From: Saprospiraceae bacterium
GTDB taxonomy: Bacteria; Bacteroidota; Bacteroidia; Chitinophagales; Saprospiraceae
Reading direction: 5' to 3'
Assembly: GCA_004297645.1 (NCBI GenBank)
Contig: SCUG01000577.1
Span: 1-15,947 of the forward strand
Length of the DNA: 15,947 nucleotides
Positions 6,794 through 14,734 of this stretch are shown here, in pieces (within the stretch, counting starts at the first letter, position 1; each line of letters begins with the position of its first letter). The notes below the pieces were generated by a model, which was not told the origin of the DNA, did no database searches, and saw nothing but the letters and a program-made list of their open reading frames with translations. The position numbers were made by a program, and so were the translations under genes.

Positions 6794-8680
6794 ATGAGAA
6801 CTAAAAACTTGGCCTGCTTTGTATTTCCCTTTTTGCCGTTGAACATAGTTGTCGTCAAACCTTACAACCTGCGCACCTTTGTCCGCAAATTCAAACGGCC
6901 TGCCAGCCTGCCCAATACCTGCTTTCTCTTTTGGAGCATTTTTTTAATTTTTTTATCCCCGGCTTTTTCGCAAAGTTACATTGCCGGGATACAGCGCTTC
7001 GGCATTGAAAAGGGCCTGTCCCACCGGGAGGTGCAGTGTGTGTTCCAAGACCGGGAAGGTGCCATTTGGGTTGGTACCCGTTATGGTTTGAACCGCTTTG
7101 ACGGGTACCAATTCAAAAATTGGCAGGCAGAAGTGCATGGACAGGCTGTCAATTATATCAGCCGCATCGGTCAGGACGACGAGAGTTTGCTCTGGATATG
7201 GAACCACAAGGGCATCCTTTTTCTCGACCCTGTCACCGAAAAGTTTAGTAGCACGCACGAGCGGTTTGGGCACGATTTGCCTTTTGACCCGGAACTGAAA
7301 GCACAACGAAGTTGGAAATATTGGGACATCCGCTCCATACCTGCCGATGCGGATGGAAGGCTGTACCTGTCCAACCTCAGCGATGCTTTTTTCACCTTTC
7401 ACTCGAAAGAGGGATTTAAAAAACATCAAGTACAAGGCGCCGGACATCTTGAAATCGCAGACGTGGACAAGACAGGTCATGTCTGGGGGCTCGATGGAAG
7501 AAAAATAATTTTGAAGATGGACGGGAAGGGCAAGGTGCTCGAGCGCATCCAACTGTCGCTTCCGGAGGCAATACCAAACAACGTATTATTGGCAGAGGGT
7601 TATTTGGCCAACTTTTTTGAAAAAGGAATACCTGGGTTTTTGGCGCCCCGGCAAAATCCAAAGGACCGGATTGGCCCTGAAGTACCGGGGCGCCTGGAAT
7701 TCATCAACCCAGTCTTAAAACATTTTTGGATAAAAGGAGAAGATGGATACAGCGTTTGGTCGGAAAACGGCGAACTGTTACTCAAACTGAGTGTAGAAGA
7801 CCTGCCCGGCCGTTTGGGCAATGGCTTCAACCACGTCATCACGGACAAAACCGGCCGGATGTGGATAGGTTCTGATTTCGGGCTAATAAGCATAGACATC
7901 AGGCCCACCAAATTCAAACGCCATTTTTATTTCGACGATGAAAGCCAAAAGCCTTTCAACAACTCAGCCCGTGGGATGGCAGCAGATGGGGACGAACTGC
8001 TGGTAAATTTTGAAATGGGGGGTTTGGTAAGCCTGCCAGTCTCAAAACCTGGCCATGATTTTCAATTGCTCGACCGCAACTTAGGCCTCTTCGAGGGCGA
8101 AGCGCCCGTCAACGGCCGGCAAATCAAGCACTTAGCCATCCCCATCCTTTATATCACCAGTTACGACGACCAGGCCACCTACGGCCAGACCGAAGCGACG
8201 CATCTCACCGGCTACTTAGTGAAGCCCCTGAGCAGGTTCACGCTTAAATCTTCCATCAGCCTGGCCATCAAAAACCTGCAAAGCGCCGTTCCGGTACTTG
8301 CCGAAACCGGCGGCCCAGAGGCCGACGATGCAACTGAAACGGTCAAGTTCTTTGCAAAGGATGCCCTGTTTTTTAAGAAAAACAGCGTTTTCCAAAAAGT
8401 GGAAGTGAAGGACATCCACTACCTCGAAGCAGATGGGGACTATGTGCTGACTTATCTGGGTGAAAATGAGAAGTTCATTTCCCGCTGCACCCTCTCCCAA
8501 ATGGAAGAACTCTTGCCCACCGAAAACTTCATGCGGGTTCACCGGGGTTTTATGGTGAACTTGTCAAAAATCCAATCCATAGATTTTCAGGAAGCTGCCC
8601 TCGTCGTGGCCGGCCGTACCCTGCCCTTGAACAAGCTTAAATTGCAGGAACTGAAAGAGGGCATTCGGAAAGTGAGCTAA
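6794..8680 (+). CDS. Chimeric propeller-sensor / partial receiver / LytTR protein
   Basis: The 628-residue frame joins parts of two kinds of regulator. A signal-peptide-like helix (about 41-60, ending SPAFSQ) leads into two-component-regulator propeller repeats, e.g. GIEKGLSHREV followed by DREGAIWVGTRYGLNRFDG (70-104) and DKTGRMWIGSDFGLISID (351-368). From about residue 428-440 the sequence turns into the second half of a receiver domain: IPILYITSYDD with Thr455, then GYLVKPL with Lys477. A linker follows, then a complete LytTR DNA-binding domain (about 519-626, with HYLEADGDYVLTYL and FMRVHRGFMVNL). The expected propeller remainder, Y_Y_Y domain, membrane helix, kinase core and first half of the receiver are absent. 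As drawn, a secreted sensor part is joined to a cytoplasmic DNA-binding part with no clear membrane helix between. It is probably the product of an in-frame deletion; activity is doubtful. The ATG at 6794 is the only methionine before the hydrophobic segment. Confidence 0.85.
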   Translation: MRTKNLACFVFPFLPLNIVVVKPYNLRTFVRKFKRPASLPNTCFLFWSIFLIFLSPAFSQSYIAGIQRFGIEKGLSHREVQCVFQDREGAIWVGTRYGLNRFDGYQFKNWQAEVHGQAVNYISRIGQDDESLLWIWNHKGILFLDPVTEKFSSTHERFGHDLPFDPELKAQRSWKYWDIRSIPADADGRLYLSNLSDAFFTFHSKEGFKKHQVQGAGHLEIADVDKTGHVWGLDGRKIILKMDGKGKVLERIQLSLPEAIPNNVLLAEGYLANFFEKGIPGFLAPRQNPKDRIGPEVPGRLEFINPVLKHFWIKGEDGYSVWSENGELLLKLSVEDLPGRLGNGFNHVITDKTGRMWIGSDFGLISIDIRPTKFKRHFYFDDESQKPFNNSARGMAADGDELLVNFEMGGLVSLPVSKPGHDFQLLDRNLGLFEGEAPVNGRQIKHLAIPILYITSYDDQATYGQTEATHLTGYLVKPLSRFTLKSSISLAIKNLQSAVPVLAETGGPEADDATETVKFFAKDALFFKKNSVFQKVEVKDIHYLEADGDYVLTYLGENEKFISRCTLSQMEELLPTENFMRVHRGFMVNLSKIQSIDFQEAALVVAGRTLPLNKLKLQELKEGIRKVS

Positions 8681-8721
8681 GTAGGTAGTCAAGTGATTTT
8701 TGACAAGTACGCTCAAGGGTT

Positions 8722-8807
8722 ATTTCCCGCAAAGTCACGCTAAGGAGCAAAGTTTCGCAAAGCGTGACTTAGCGTACTTTGCTCCTTAGCGGGACTTTGC
8801 GGGAAAT
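8722..8807. repeat. 32-bp near-perfect inverted repeat after the chimera
   Basis: Arms at 8722-8753 and 8776-8807 (left arm starting ATTTCCCGCAAAGTCACGCT) match at 31 of 32 positions in inverted orientation around a 22-base loop. The loop itself repeats the same words (CGCAAAGCGTGACTTAGCGT). It begins 41 bp after the stop codon at 8680 and could end transcription, although no T-run follows the right arm. Repeats built from GCAAAG/CGCTAAG words are familiar to me as dispersed intergenic sequences in environmental bacteria. Confidence 0.85.
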
Positions 8808-8915
8808 GAACTTATCAGACTTTGTTTGACTAACTACTAAGCAACGTGTCGTAAATGATTTTCCGGTTTATGGCAATGCCATCTAGCAGGATTAACTAAA
8901 CCTCTCTAAAGTAAG

Positions 8916-8939
8916 GTGCGACCTCTCCGAGGTCGAAAT
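8916..8939. repeat. 24-bp palindromic direct repeat, copy 1
   Basis: The sequence GTGCGACCTCTCCGAGGTCG plus AAAT contains the palindrome CGACCTC-TCC-GAGGTCG. It is identical to the copy 52 bp downstream. The design (7-bp arms, three-base centre TCC) parallels the CATGTC-TCT-GACATG elements at 6256, suggesting related repeat families. Confidence 0.8.
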
Positions 8940-8967
8940 CCAATTCATGTTGCCAATTTCTACCAAC

Positions 8968-8991
8968 GTGCGACCTCTCCGAGGTCGAAAT
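8968..8991. repeat. 24-bp palindromic direct repeat, copy 2
   Basis: This is an exact second copy of the 24-bp element at 8916-8939 in the same orientation. Together the two could act as paired protein-binding sites or as ends of a small element of about 76 bp (8916-8991); no gene lies between them. Confidence 0.8.
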
Positions 8992-9365
8992 TGATTTTAA
9001 TGCGTTTGCCCTGAATTTAAGACCCATTCCCAACTGGGATATTAGGTTTGGTGAATGAAACGAATTTTGTTCTCCTTCGACTTTTCTCGTGCAATTACCC
9101 TGACTCGAAGCATAAACAGCTACGGTCTTAAATGCTATTCTGTCTCTAAAGAACCCCAATGACGAAGGAAATCTAAAGGCCTGCATACATCTTCCAATGT
9201 TGCTTAGGGGTGCGTCACTTTCGCCATTGGCTGTTCTAAGGTATCAATTTTTTTCAATGAACTTCCGTTTCTTACTTGGCATCAAATACATTCTATCGCA
9301 AACGTACGAGGGGTCAGGGGCGGGGGCGAGCGCCAATTTCCTTCACCTTTCAATTGCAATTCAAC
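8992..9365. other. Non-coding stretch upstream of the LamG gene
   Basis: I see no convincing gene here. A minus-strand frame of 96 codons (8896-9186) starts with ATG but reads through both 24-bp repeats and matches nothing I know. No clear TTTG/TAnnTTTG promoter for the LamG gene is visible, although its leader must begin in this stretch. Confidence 0.4.
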
Positions 9366-12044
9366 ATGAAAAATATTATTCAACACCTCATAATGCCGGT
9401 GTTGTTTCTCCTCCTGACAGGCAGTTTGCGCAGCCAAAACACCTCTCCGAACTGCGCCACCGTCAGCGACGAAAACTTCTTCACCGGCGAAGTATTCTTC
9501 AACTACGGAAGCATGTCCAATGCTTTCAATTCCATCACCCGTACCAGTTTCACCGTGGGACAGCCCGTCATTGGCACCAACTTCGGGCAGGACTTTACCG
9601 GCGGCTTCGGCTTCTGGACCCGCTTCCTGCTCCCGCCCAACGCTCCGGCCGTCATCGCCTCCGAGGGCGACCTCGAAGACCGCATCCAGTTGGATTGGAA
9701 ACCCGACCCACTCTCGCCCGCTGCTTCCGGCGGCTTCAACGTCTATCGCAATGGCGCGCTGCTGGCACACGTGGACCCCGACACCCGTGCGTTCATTGAT
9801 TTCAACGTACTGGCGGGCAAGTTTTACACCTACGAAGTGGCGGGGGTGAACAACTTCGGCGAAGGCTACAAAGGCCCGGCGCTCGGTTTCCTCAACCCCA
9901 ACGGCGTCGTTACCGGGCAAATTAAATCGTTCAGCAACAACCCTGTGCCTGGGGCAATCGTCACCTTGTCGCCCACCATCGGCACGGCAATTGAATTCGG
10001 CGGCAGTGCCAGCCTGTTTGCGCCTTACATCCCGGCGCTTTCGCCGGGCCAGTTCACCGTGAGCTGCTGGGTAAAATTGGGCGACGGCAATGACGCCTCC
10101 GGCATCATCGACCTCGGCAGCAGCATCGGCAAAAACTGGTGGCTGCATACCACAGGGGCAGGCACGAAGGGCGTGGCGTTCAGCATCGGCAACGGTGTGG
10201 GAAGCACCACCACCCTCAGCCATGAGTTTGCAGCAGCCACCGCCAGTGATTGGCATTACGTCGCCGCCAGCTACAACGGCGCTTCGCTGTTGCTCTATGT
10301 GGACGGCGAGCTTATCTCAACGGCAGTCGGCTCGATGCAAACAGACATCATGACTTTTTTTATGGGTAAACGGGGAGACGGGTCTGGCAACCTCACCGGG
10401 AAAATTGACGAGGTGCGCATTTATGACCGCCAGTTGGCGCAGACGGAAGTCCAGATGTTCATGAACCGCACCGTGCCTGCCAATGCCGAAGGGCTACAGG
10501 CCTACTGGAAATTTGACGAGGGCGTAGGCACGAAAGGCTTCGACCAAAGCGCCAACAAAACCAAAATCTACCTCTGTGGTGCAAGCTGGACAACCGACAA
10601 GCCCCCCGTGGTGAACGCCGGCATCACCGACGAAACGGGTTTTTATGAAATCGCAGGCGTCAACTACGGCGGCGGCACGACTTTCACGGCCCAGCCGGGC
10701 AAGAATTTTTACTTCAACCAAAGCCTCGAATTCAACGGGGCGAACGAAAGCTACGCAGACCTGACCAACTTTGCCCTGCACGACAGTGCCTCGGTGACGG
10801 TGACGATGAAAGCCTTCGACTTCAGCGGCAACCAGGCGATTTTAAGCAAAGCGGACGCTGGCGGCAACAACCAATTCCTGCTTTCGCTGAACGGCGGCAA
10901 CCTCGAACTGACCATCGGCAGCGAGACCCACGCCTTCGGTTCGCTTGGCATGGGCTTCCACCATGTGGTCATGAATTTTGAAAAAACAGGCGGCTCGCTC
11001 GACGCGGACTTTTTCATAGACGGAACTCCGGCAGGCACACATACTTTCACGCCCGTCGCTGACTGGACGGGGCGGCCCTGGAAGCTCGGCGCAAAAGCGA
11101 ACGGAGCAACGGGACACTCGAATTATTTCACCGGCTTGATTGACGAGGCGGCGTTTTTCGACGTGTTTTTGCCGCTGTCCGATATTCTGACTTTCGCCAA
11201 CATCGGCACGAACGTGGCGCATCCGAACCTCGCCAATTATTTCAACCTGAACGAAGGATCCGGCACCATACTGCACGACATGGGCACGGGCTTGAGCGGC
11301 GAGGGCAAAATCCCGATAGCTATCGGGAGCGCGGGCTGGAGCACAGTGGCTGCCATTGAAATGACGCTGGCGCACAAATTCACGCCTTCTTCCAGACTTG
11401 CGACGCTCAATCCCAGCAGCACGAGCGTGGACCAGGTTGACTTCACCGACCAAAGCACCATTCCCGTCAGCGGCTACGTGCGTTTTAGCGGGACGAATTG
11501 CTTCGTCAAAAAGGTGGAGATTTTGGTCAACGGCACCTCGCACGTGCCCCAGATTTTCACGGATGTGGACGGCTACTTTTCCGCCGACTTCGAGCCGGGC
11601 GCGGATGTGGTGCTGACGCCGAAGTTTGAAAACCACACGTTTTACCCGGCTTTTTGGGAATTGGAAAACCTGTCTGCCCCGGTAGCAGGCATCCTGTTCC
11701 GCGACCAGACGAAGCGTACGGTGAGCGGGCAACTGGCTGGCGGGTACTGCCGCAAGTCGGTCATCCCCGACGGCGCCATTGTAAAAGTGAAAGTGGCGAC
11801 GCTCAACGGCTGTTTTGAAAAGGTCCTGGAATTGCCCTCCAACGGCAAGTTCAACTTCACGGGCATCCCGCCCGACTCGGTGACAGTGTCGGTCATCGAG
11901 CATTCCAACTTCGTTATTTACACCTATTTTAAAAACCTCGGCGGCGCTAAGCTCGACCTGAAATTGGAGAACGACACCATTGATTTCATCTATTCTCCCC
12001 GCCGGAGAGCGAATTTCGAGATGGCCAGTTCGATGGCGGCGTAG
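9366..12044 (+). CDS. Secreted LamG-domain protein, apparently C-terminally truncated
   Basis: This 892-residue secreted protein begins with a signal peptide (about 1-24, MKNIIQHLIMPVLFLLLTGS then LRSQ). A fibronectin-III-like segment (about 93-175) follows, then two concanavalin-A-like LamG domains (about 203-378 and 450-640) with repeated features such as TVSCWVKLGD, WHYVAASYNGASLLLYVDG and GKIDEVRIYDRQL. Two carboxypeptidase-regulatory-like beta-sandwiches (about 698-770 and 785-870) complete it. Such proteins usually act on the cell surface in binding polysaccharide or in adhesion. The ATG at 9366 is preferred over the upstream in-frame start (9276) because the signal peptide begins there. 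The last 15 or so residues (SPRRRANFEMASSMAA) are unlike the rest and overlap the 3' end of the convergent response regulator. Related Saprospiria proteins, as I recall them, continue far beyond this point, so the gene looks cut. I see no sorting domain at the end. Confidence 0.88.
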   Translation: MKNIIQHLIMPVLFLLLTGSLRSQNTSPNCATVSDENFFTGEVFFNYGSMSNAFNSITRTSFTVGQPVIGTNFGQDFTGGFGFWTRFLLPPNAPAVIASEGDLEDRIQLDWKPDPLSPAASGGFNVYRNGALLAHVDPDTRAFIDFNVLAGKFYTYEVAGVNNFGEGYKGPALGFLNPNGVVTGQIKSFSNNPVPGAIVTLSPTIGTAIEFGGSASLFAPYIPALSPGQFTVSCWVKLGDGNDASGIIDLGSSIGKNWWLHTTGAGTKGVAFSIGNGVGSTTTLSHEFAAATASDWHYVAASYNGASLLLYVDGELISTAVGSMQTDIMTFFMGKRGDGSGNLTGKIDEVRIYDRQLAQTEVQMFMNRTVPANAEGLQAYWKFDEGVGTKGFDQSANKTKIYLCGASWTTDKPPVVNAGITDETGFYEIAGVNYGGGTTFTAQPGKNFYFNQSLEFNGANESYADLTNFALHDSASVTVTMKAFDFSGNQAILSKADAGGNNQFLLSLNGGNLELTIGSETHAFGSLGMGFHHVVMNFEKTGGSLDADFFIDGTPAGTHTFTPVADWTGRPWKLGAKANGATGHSNYFTGLIDEAAFFDVFLPLSDILTFANIGTNVAHPNLANYFNLNEGSGTILHDMGTGLSGEGKIPIAIGSAGWSTVAAIEMTLAHKFTPSSRLATLNPSSTSVDQVDFTDQSTIPVSGYVRFSGTNCFVKKVEILVNGTSHVPQIFTDVDGYFSADFEPGADVVLTPKFENHTFYPAFWELENLSAPVAGILFRDQTKRTVSGQLAGGYCRKSVIPDGAIVKVKVATLNGCFEKVLELPSNGKFNFTGIPPDSVTVSVIEHSNFVIYTYFKNLGGAKLDLKLENDTIDFIYSPRRRANFEMASSMAA
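11311..11328. repeat. Perfect 18-bp palindrome inside the LamG gene
   Basis: TCCCGATAGCTATCGGGA is a perfect palindrome with no loop. It lies in frame and encodes the core of KIPIAIGS, between the second LamG domain and the next beta-sandwich. The wording CCCGATAGCTATCGGG is familiar as an over-represented palindrome in Bacteroidota genomes, but the copy number in this genome cannot be judged from one window. Confidence 0.85.
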
Positions 12045-12376
12045 AGGGTGCGTTCCTCAAAAGGTTTGGTGAGATAGGCATCGGGGCCGGCGGCGGCGGC
12101 GCGGTTGATGGTGGCCGGATCTGAGAGGGCGGTGAGGAAAATGATGGGCAAGTCGTACAGGCGGCGGATTTCCTGGGCCAGGCGGATGCCGTCCCAATCG
12201 TCGCCTTCGAGGCGGATGTCGCAGAGCACGAGGTCGGGGCGGGCGGATTGAAGGGCGGCGAGCGCCTGCTGGTGGTTGTGGCAGATGCCCGTCACGGCAT
12301 AGCCGAGGTCTTCGGCGGAATAGGCGAGGTCTTTGGCGATGACGGGTTCGTCCTCGATGATGAGCAGGTTGATCAT
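11990..12376 (-). CDS. Receiver-only response regulator, partner of the TPR histidine kinase
   Basis: The 128-residue protein is a complete CheY-like receiver: acidic pair Glu8-Asp9 (LLIIEDEP), phospho-acceptor Asp53 (LVLCDIRLEGDD), Thr82 (IIFLTALSD) and Lys104 (YLTKPFEE). Its ATG overlaps the TGA of the upstream kinase gene as ATGA (12373-12376), a strong sign of translational coupling and a functional pair. There is no output domain. Regulators with this receiver type and the ending LYAAIELAIS often go on into a LytTR DNA-binding domain; here the frame stops 10 residues later with RRGE. Its stop codon lies within sequence that reads as LamG gene on the other strand, so the output domain may have been lost by rearrangement. 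A true single-domain regulator remains possible. Confidence 0.92.
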   Translation of the reverse strand: MINLLIIEDEPVIAKDLAYSAEDLGYAVTGICHNHQQALAALQSARPDLVLCDIRLEGDDWDGIRLAQEIRRLYDLPIIFLTALSDPATINRAAAAGPDAYLTKPFEERTLYAAIELAISKFALRRGE

Positions 12377-14529
12377 GTTGTGGGTACGTTGCTCGTTGGA
12401 TACGGGGCCACCAGTTCAATGGTTGCGCCTTGCCCGTTGGAAAAAAATAATTGCCCGTTGAGTTTTTCTGTTAAAGACCCCACTAATTCCAGCCCGAAGG
12501 AAGTGCGGTTAGTAACAGGTTTGCCACCGTCAAGTGGCAGGCCGGCGCCATTGTCCACAACTTTGAGGCTTAAAACATCTTTCTTTTTTTTCAAAACCAA
12601 TAGGATCTCGCCCTTTCGCCCATCGGGAAAAGCATACTTCAGGGAGTTGGTGATGAGTTCGTTGGCAATGAGGCCGAGGGGCACGGCGGTGTCCACGTCG
12701 AGGGCGAGGTCGTCGAGGTCGGTGCGGAAGGAGATGCGTTCTGCGTCGGTGCGGTAGGCATCGAAGAGGCTGAGGGCGAGGTCGTTCAGGTAGGGTTTGA
12801 TGGGGATGTTTTTGAGTTGGCCGCCCTGGTAGAGGCACTGGTGGAGCAGGGCCATGGAACGTACGCGGGCCTGGCCGGTGCGGAGGGCATCGAGGGCGTT
12901 TTCGTCGCTGACGTGGCGGGCCTGGATGCGGAGGAGGCTGGAGATGATTTGCAGGTTGTTTTTCACCCGGTGGTGGATTTCGCGCAGGAGGGTTTCCACC
13001 TCGTGGTTCTTGCGGTTCAGTTCGGTGTTGGCGGTGGTCAGTTCCCGGTTGTGTTGTTTGCGGAACCGGGCGTTGCGCCAAAGGGCAAAAGCGAGCAAAA
13101 CCGACAGTGCCAGGCCGCCGAGCAGGCCGCACTGTTGGGTGTTTTTGAGCTTGTTTTGGTTGGAGAGAGCAGTGATTTCCTGTTCCTTTTTTACAGTTTC
13201 AAAGCGGGTTTCCATTTCGGCGATGATGCGGCTTTTTTCGGCATTGTAAATGGAATCCTGGGCATTTTGAAAAAGCCCTTGGTAGCGGTAGGCTTTCTCG
13301 AAAAAGCCGAGCGAGGCGTATGCCTGCGCAGCGTTGTCGTAAAGCGGCGGCAGTTCCTCTTTGGCCTTCACCTGGCCGATGGCTTTTTCCCCAATCTTCA
13401 AATAACTGCGGGCCTGTTCCGTCCGTCCGGTTTTGGCAGCAGCCACTGCTCCGCAAAAGGCCAGGCTGGTTTCGGCCCGCGCCACTTCGATTTTCTGGCT
13501 AAGGGGCAGGTAGGTTTTGCAAAGGGCGAGGACGGAATCGTACTGCCCGGTTTCGAGGTAGAGGCCGGCCATGTTTTCGATGGTGGTGAGGATTTTTCTG
13601 GGACGGCCAAAATCCTTTTTCATGGCGAGGGCTTGGCGGAAATACTGGAGCGCTTTGCCGTAGTCGCCGGTCATTTTATAAAGCGCCCCCAACGAATGAT
13701 AAGCGCTGGCGAGGCCGGGTTCGTACTGGACGCTTTTCGCCAGCCGGATGGATTCTTCCAGATAGCCGGTGGCCTGCACGTACCTGCCTTGTTCGCGAAT
13801 AACGACGGCGGCCTGTTTCAGGTTATAGGATGCCAAATGGATATTCCCAGATTTCAATTCGAGGCGGTAGGCTTCCAGGTAGGCCCGGATGGCCTCTTCG
13901 GGGTGGCCCAAATCTTCCTGGACGCTTCCCCATTGCTGGAAGGCACAGGCCGAATCCTGCTCGCTTTTGCAGGCCCGGAAGGCCAGCCTGCCCAGGGAAT
14001 CAGCCAGCGCTGCTTTGCCCTCGTTGCTGTACACTTTCGCCGCCATGCCCAGCGATAGGACGTATTCCGAAGCGGGCAGGCGGTATTTTTCACACAGCCT
14101 GACTTCCCTGTTGAAACAGGCCAGGGCCGAGTCGGCCTGCCCCAGTTCTAAGTGGTAATTCCCCCGCCAGAACAAAACTTTGACCATGAGCGCCGGGTGG
14201 CGGGCAGCCAATGCCTGCGCCTGGCCGAGCCAGGTGGCTGCATCGGATTTTCCCAGGGCTTTGCTTTGTTTGCCGGCCATGCACAGGCAACCCGTCACCC
14301 AGGCCGCCGTGTCGTGGGCGGCAGGAGCGAGGCGGAGGATTTCTTCGGCATATTGCCTGCCCTCTTCGTTGGCGATTATGCTCCGGTACGGAAGGTCGCA
14401 GAGCTGCACCAACACTGGCAGCCGCCCGGCGCCTTGCAGCCGGGCCAGTACCTGCCGCAGGCTGTCGGGGTTCTCCGCCCGAAGGCCGGCGCTCATAAGG
14501 ATGAACAGGATGATGGGTGCTACTTTCAT
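12373..14529 (-). CDS. TPR-containing sensor histidine kinase, HisKA_2 type
   Basis: The 718-residue kinase has an N-terminal signal or anchor segment (about 3-18). An extracytoplasmic array of tetratricopeptide repeats follows (about 100-425, clearest at 271-304, AYHSLGALYKMTGDYGKALQ). Then come a likely coiled coil (430-462), one membrane helix (467-484) and a cytoplasmic kinase. The HisKA_2 motif REIHHRVKNNLQIISSLL holds the phospho-acceptor at His519 or His520. ATP-binding elements are the N-box NELITNSLKYAF (Asn623) and VDNGAGLP (Asp659, Gly661, Gly663), with GLELV near 679. It autophosphorylates and should pass phosphate to the coupled receiver protein at 11990-12376. The ATG at 14529 begins directly beside a four-unit hairpin array that fills the upstream region. 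All catalytic motifs are intact; the ligand of the TPR domain is unknown. Confidence 0.95.
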   Translation of the reverse strand: MKVAPIILFILMSAGLRAENPDSLRQVLARLQGAGRLPVLVQLCDLPYRSIIANEEGRQYAEEILRLAPAAHDTAAWVTGCLCMAGKQSKALGKSDAATWLGQAQALAARHPALMVKVLFWRGNYHLELGQADSALACFNREVRLCEKYRLPASEYVLSLGMAAKVYSNEGKAALADSLGRLAFRACKSEQDSACAFQQWGSVQEDLGHPEEAIRAYLEAYRLELKSGNIHLASYNLKQAAVVIREQGRYVQATGYLEESIRLAKSVQYEPGLASAYHSLGALYKMTGDYGKALQYFRQALAMKKDFGRPRKILTTIENMAGLYLETGQYDSVLALCKTYLPLSQKIEVARAETSLAFCGAVAAAKTGRTEQARSYLKIGEKAIGQVKAKEELPPLYDNAAQAYASLGFFEKAYRYQGLFQNAQDSIYNAEKSRIIAEMETRFETVKKEQEITALSNQNKLKNTQQCGLLGGLALSVLLAFALWRNARFRKQHNRELTTANTELNRKNHEVETLLREIHHRVKNNLQIISSLLRIQARHVSDENALDALRTGQARVRSMALLHQCLYQGGQLKNIPIKPYLNDLALSLFDAYRTDAERISFRTDLDDLALDVDTAVPLGLIANELITNSLKYAFPDGRKGEILLVLKKKKDVLSLKVVDNGAGLPLDGGKPVTNRTSFGLELVGSLTEKLNGQLFFSNGQGATIELVAPYPTSNVPTT

Positions 14530-14531
14530 GG

Positions 14532-14726
14532 GCTTTTATGGCTCTTAGAGGTGACACCTTCTAAAAAGGTGTCACCTCTGCTTTTATGGCTTTTAGAGGT
14601 GACACCTTTCTAAAAAGGTGTCACCTCTGCTTTTATGGCTCTTAGAGGTGACACCTTTCTAAAAAGGTGTCACCTCTGCATTTATGGCTTTTAGAGGTGA
14701 CACCTTTCTAAAAAGGTGTCACCTCT
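14532..14726 (-). repeat. Four tandem hairpin repeats in the leader of the kinase gene
   Basis: Four units at 14532-14579 (48 bp) and 14580-14628, 14629-14677 and 14678-14726 (49 bp each) are almost identical, differing by single bases in the linker (GCTTTTATGGCT versus GCATTTATGGCT) and one T in unit 1. Each unit holds a stem of about 15 bp (AGAGGTGACACCTTT pairing with AAAGGTGTCACCTCT) and a four-base loop. The array ends 2 bp before the kinase start codon. In an RNA it would form four strong hairpins one after the other; in DNA it would give four evenly spaced palindromic sites. Confidence 0.92.
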
Positions 14727-14734
14727 GCTACACT

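Noticed and set aside
8896..9186. Minus-strand 96-codon frame with an ATG start
   Set aside because: It runs through both 24-bp palindromic repeats, has no recognisable domain and no supporting context.
10842..11903. Minus-strand open frame of 353 codons opposite the LamG gene
   Set aside because: The LamG frame has clear domains and a signal peptide; the opposite product is a shadow rich in arginine and histidine.
12817..14058. Long plus-strand open frame of 413 codons opposite the histidine kinase
   Set aside because: It lies wholly antisense to a kinase with every catalytic motif intact; its length follows from GC-rich codon structure on the other strand.
14532..14726. Tandem repeats considered as a CRISPR array
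   Set aside because: Repeat units follow each other without unique spacers, and no cas gene is present.
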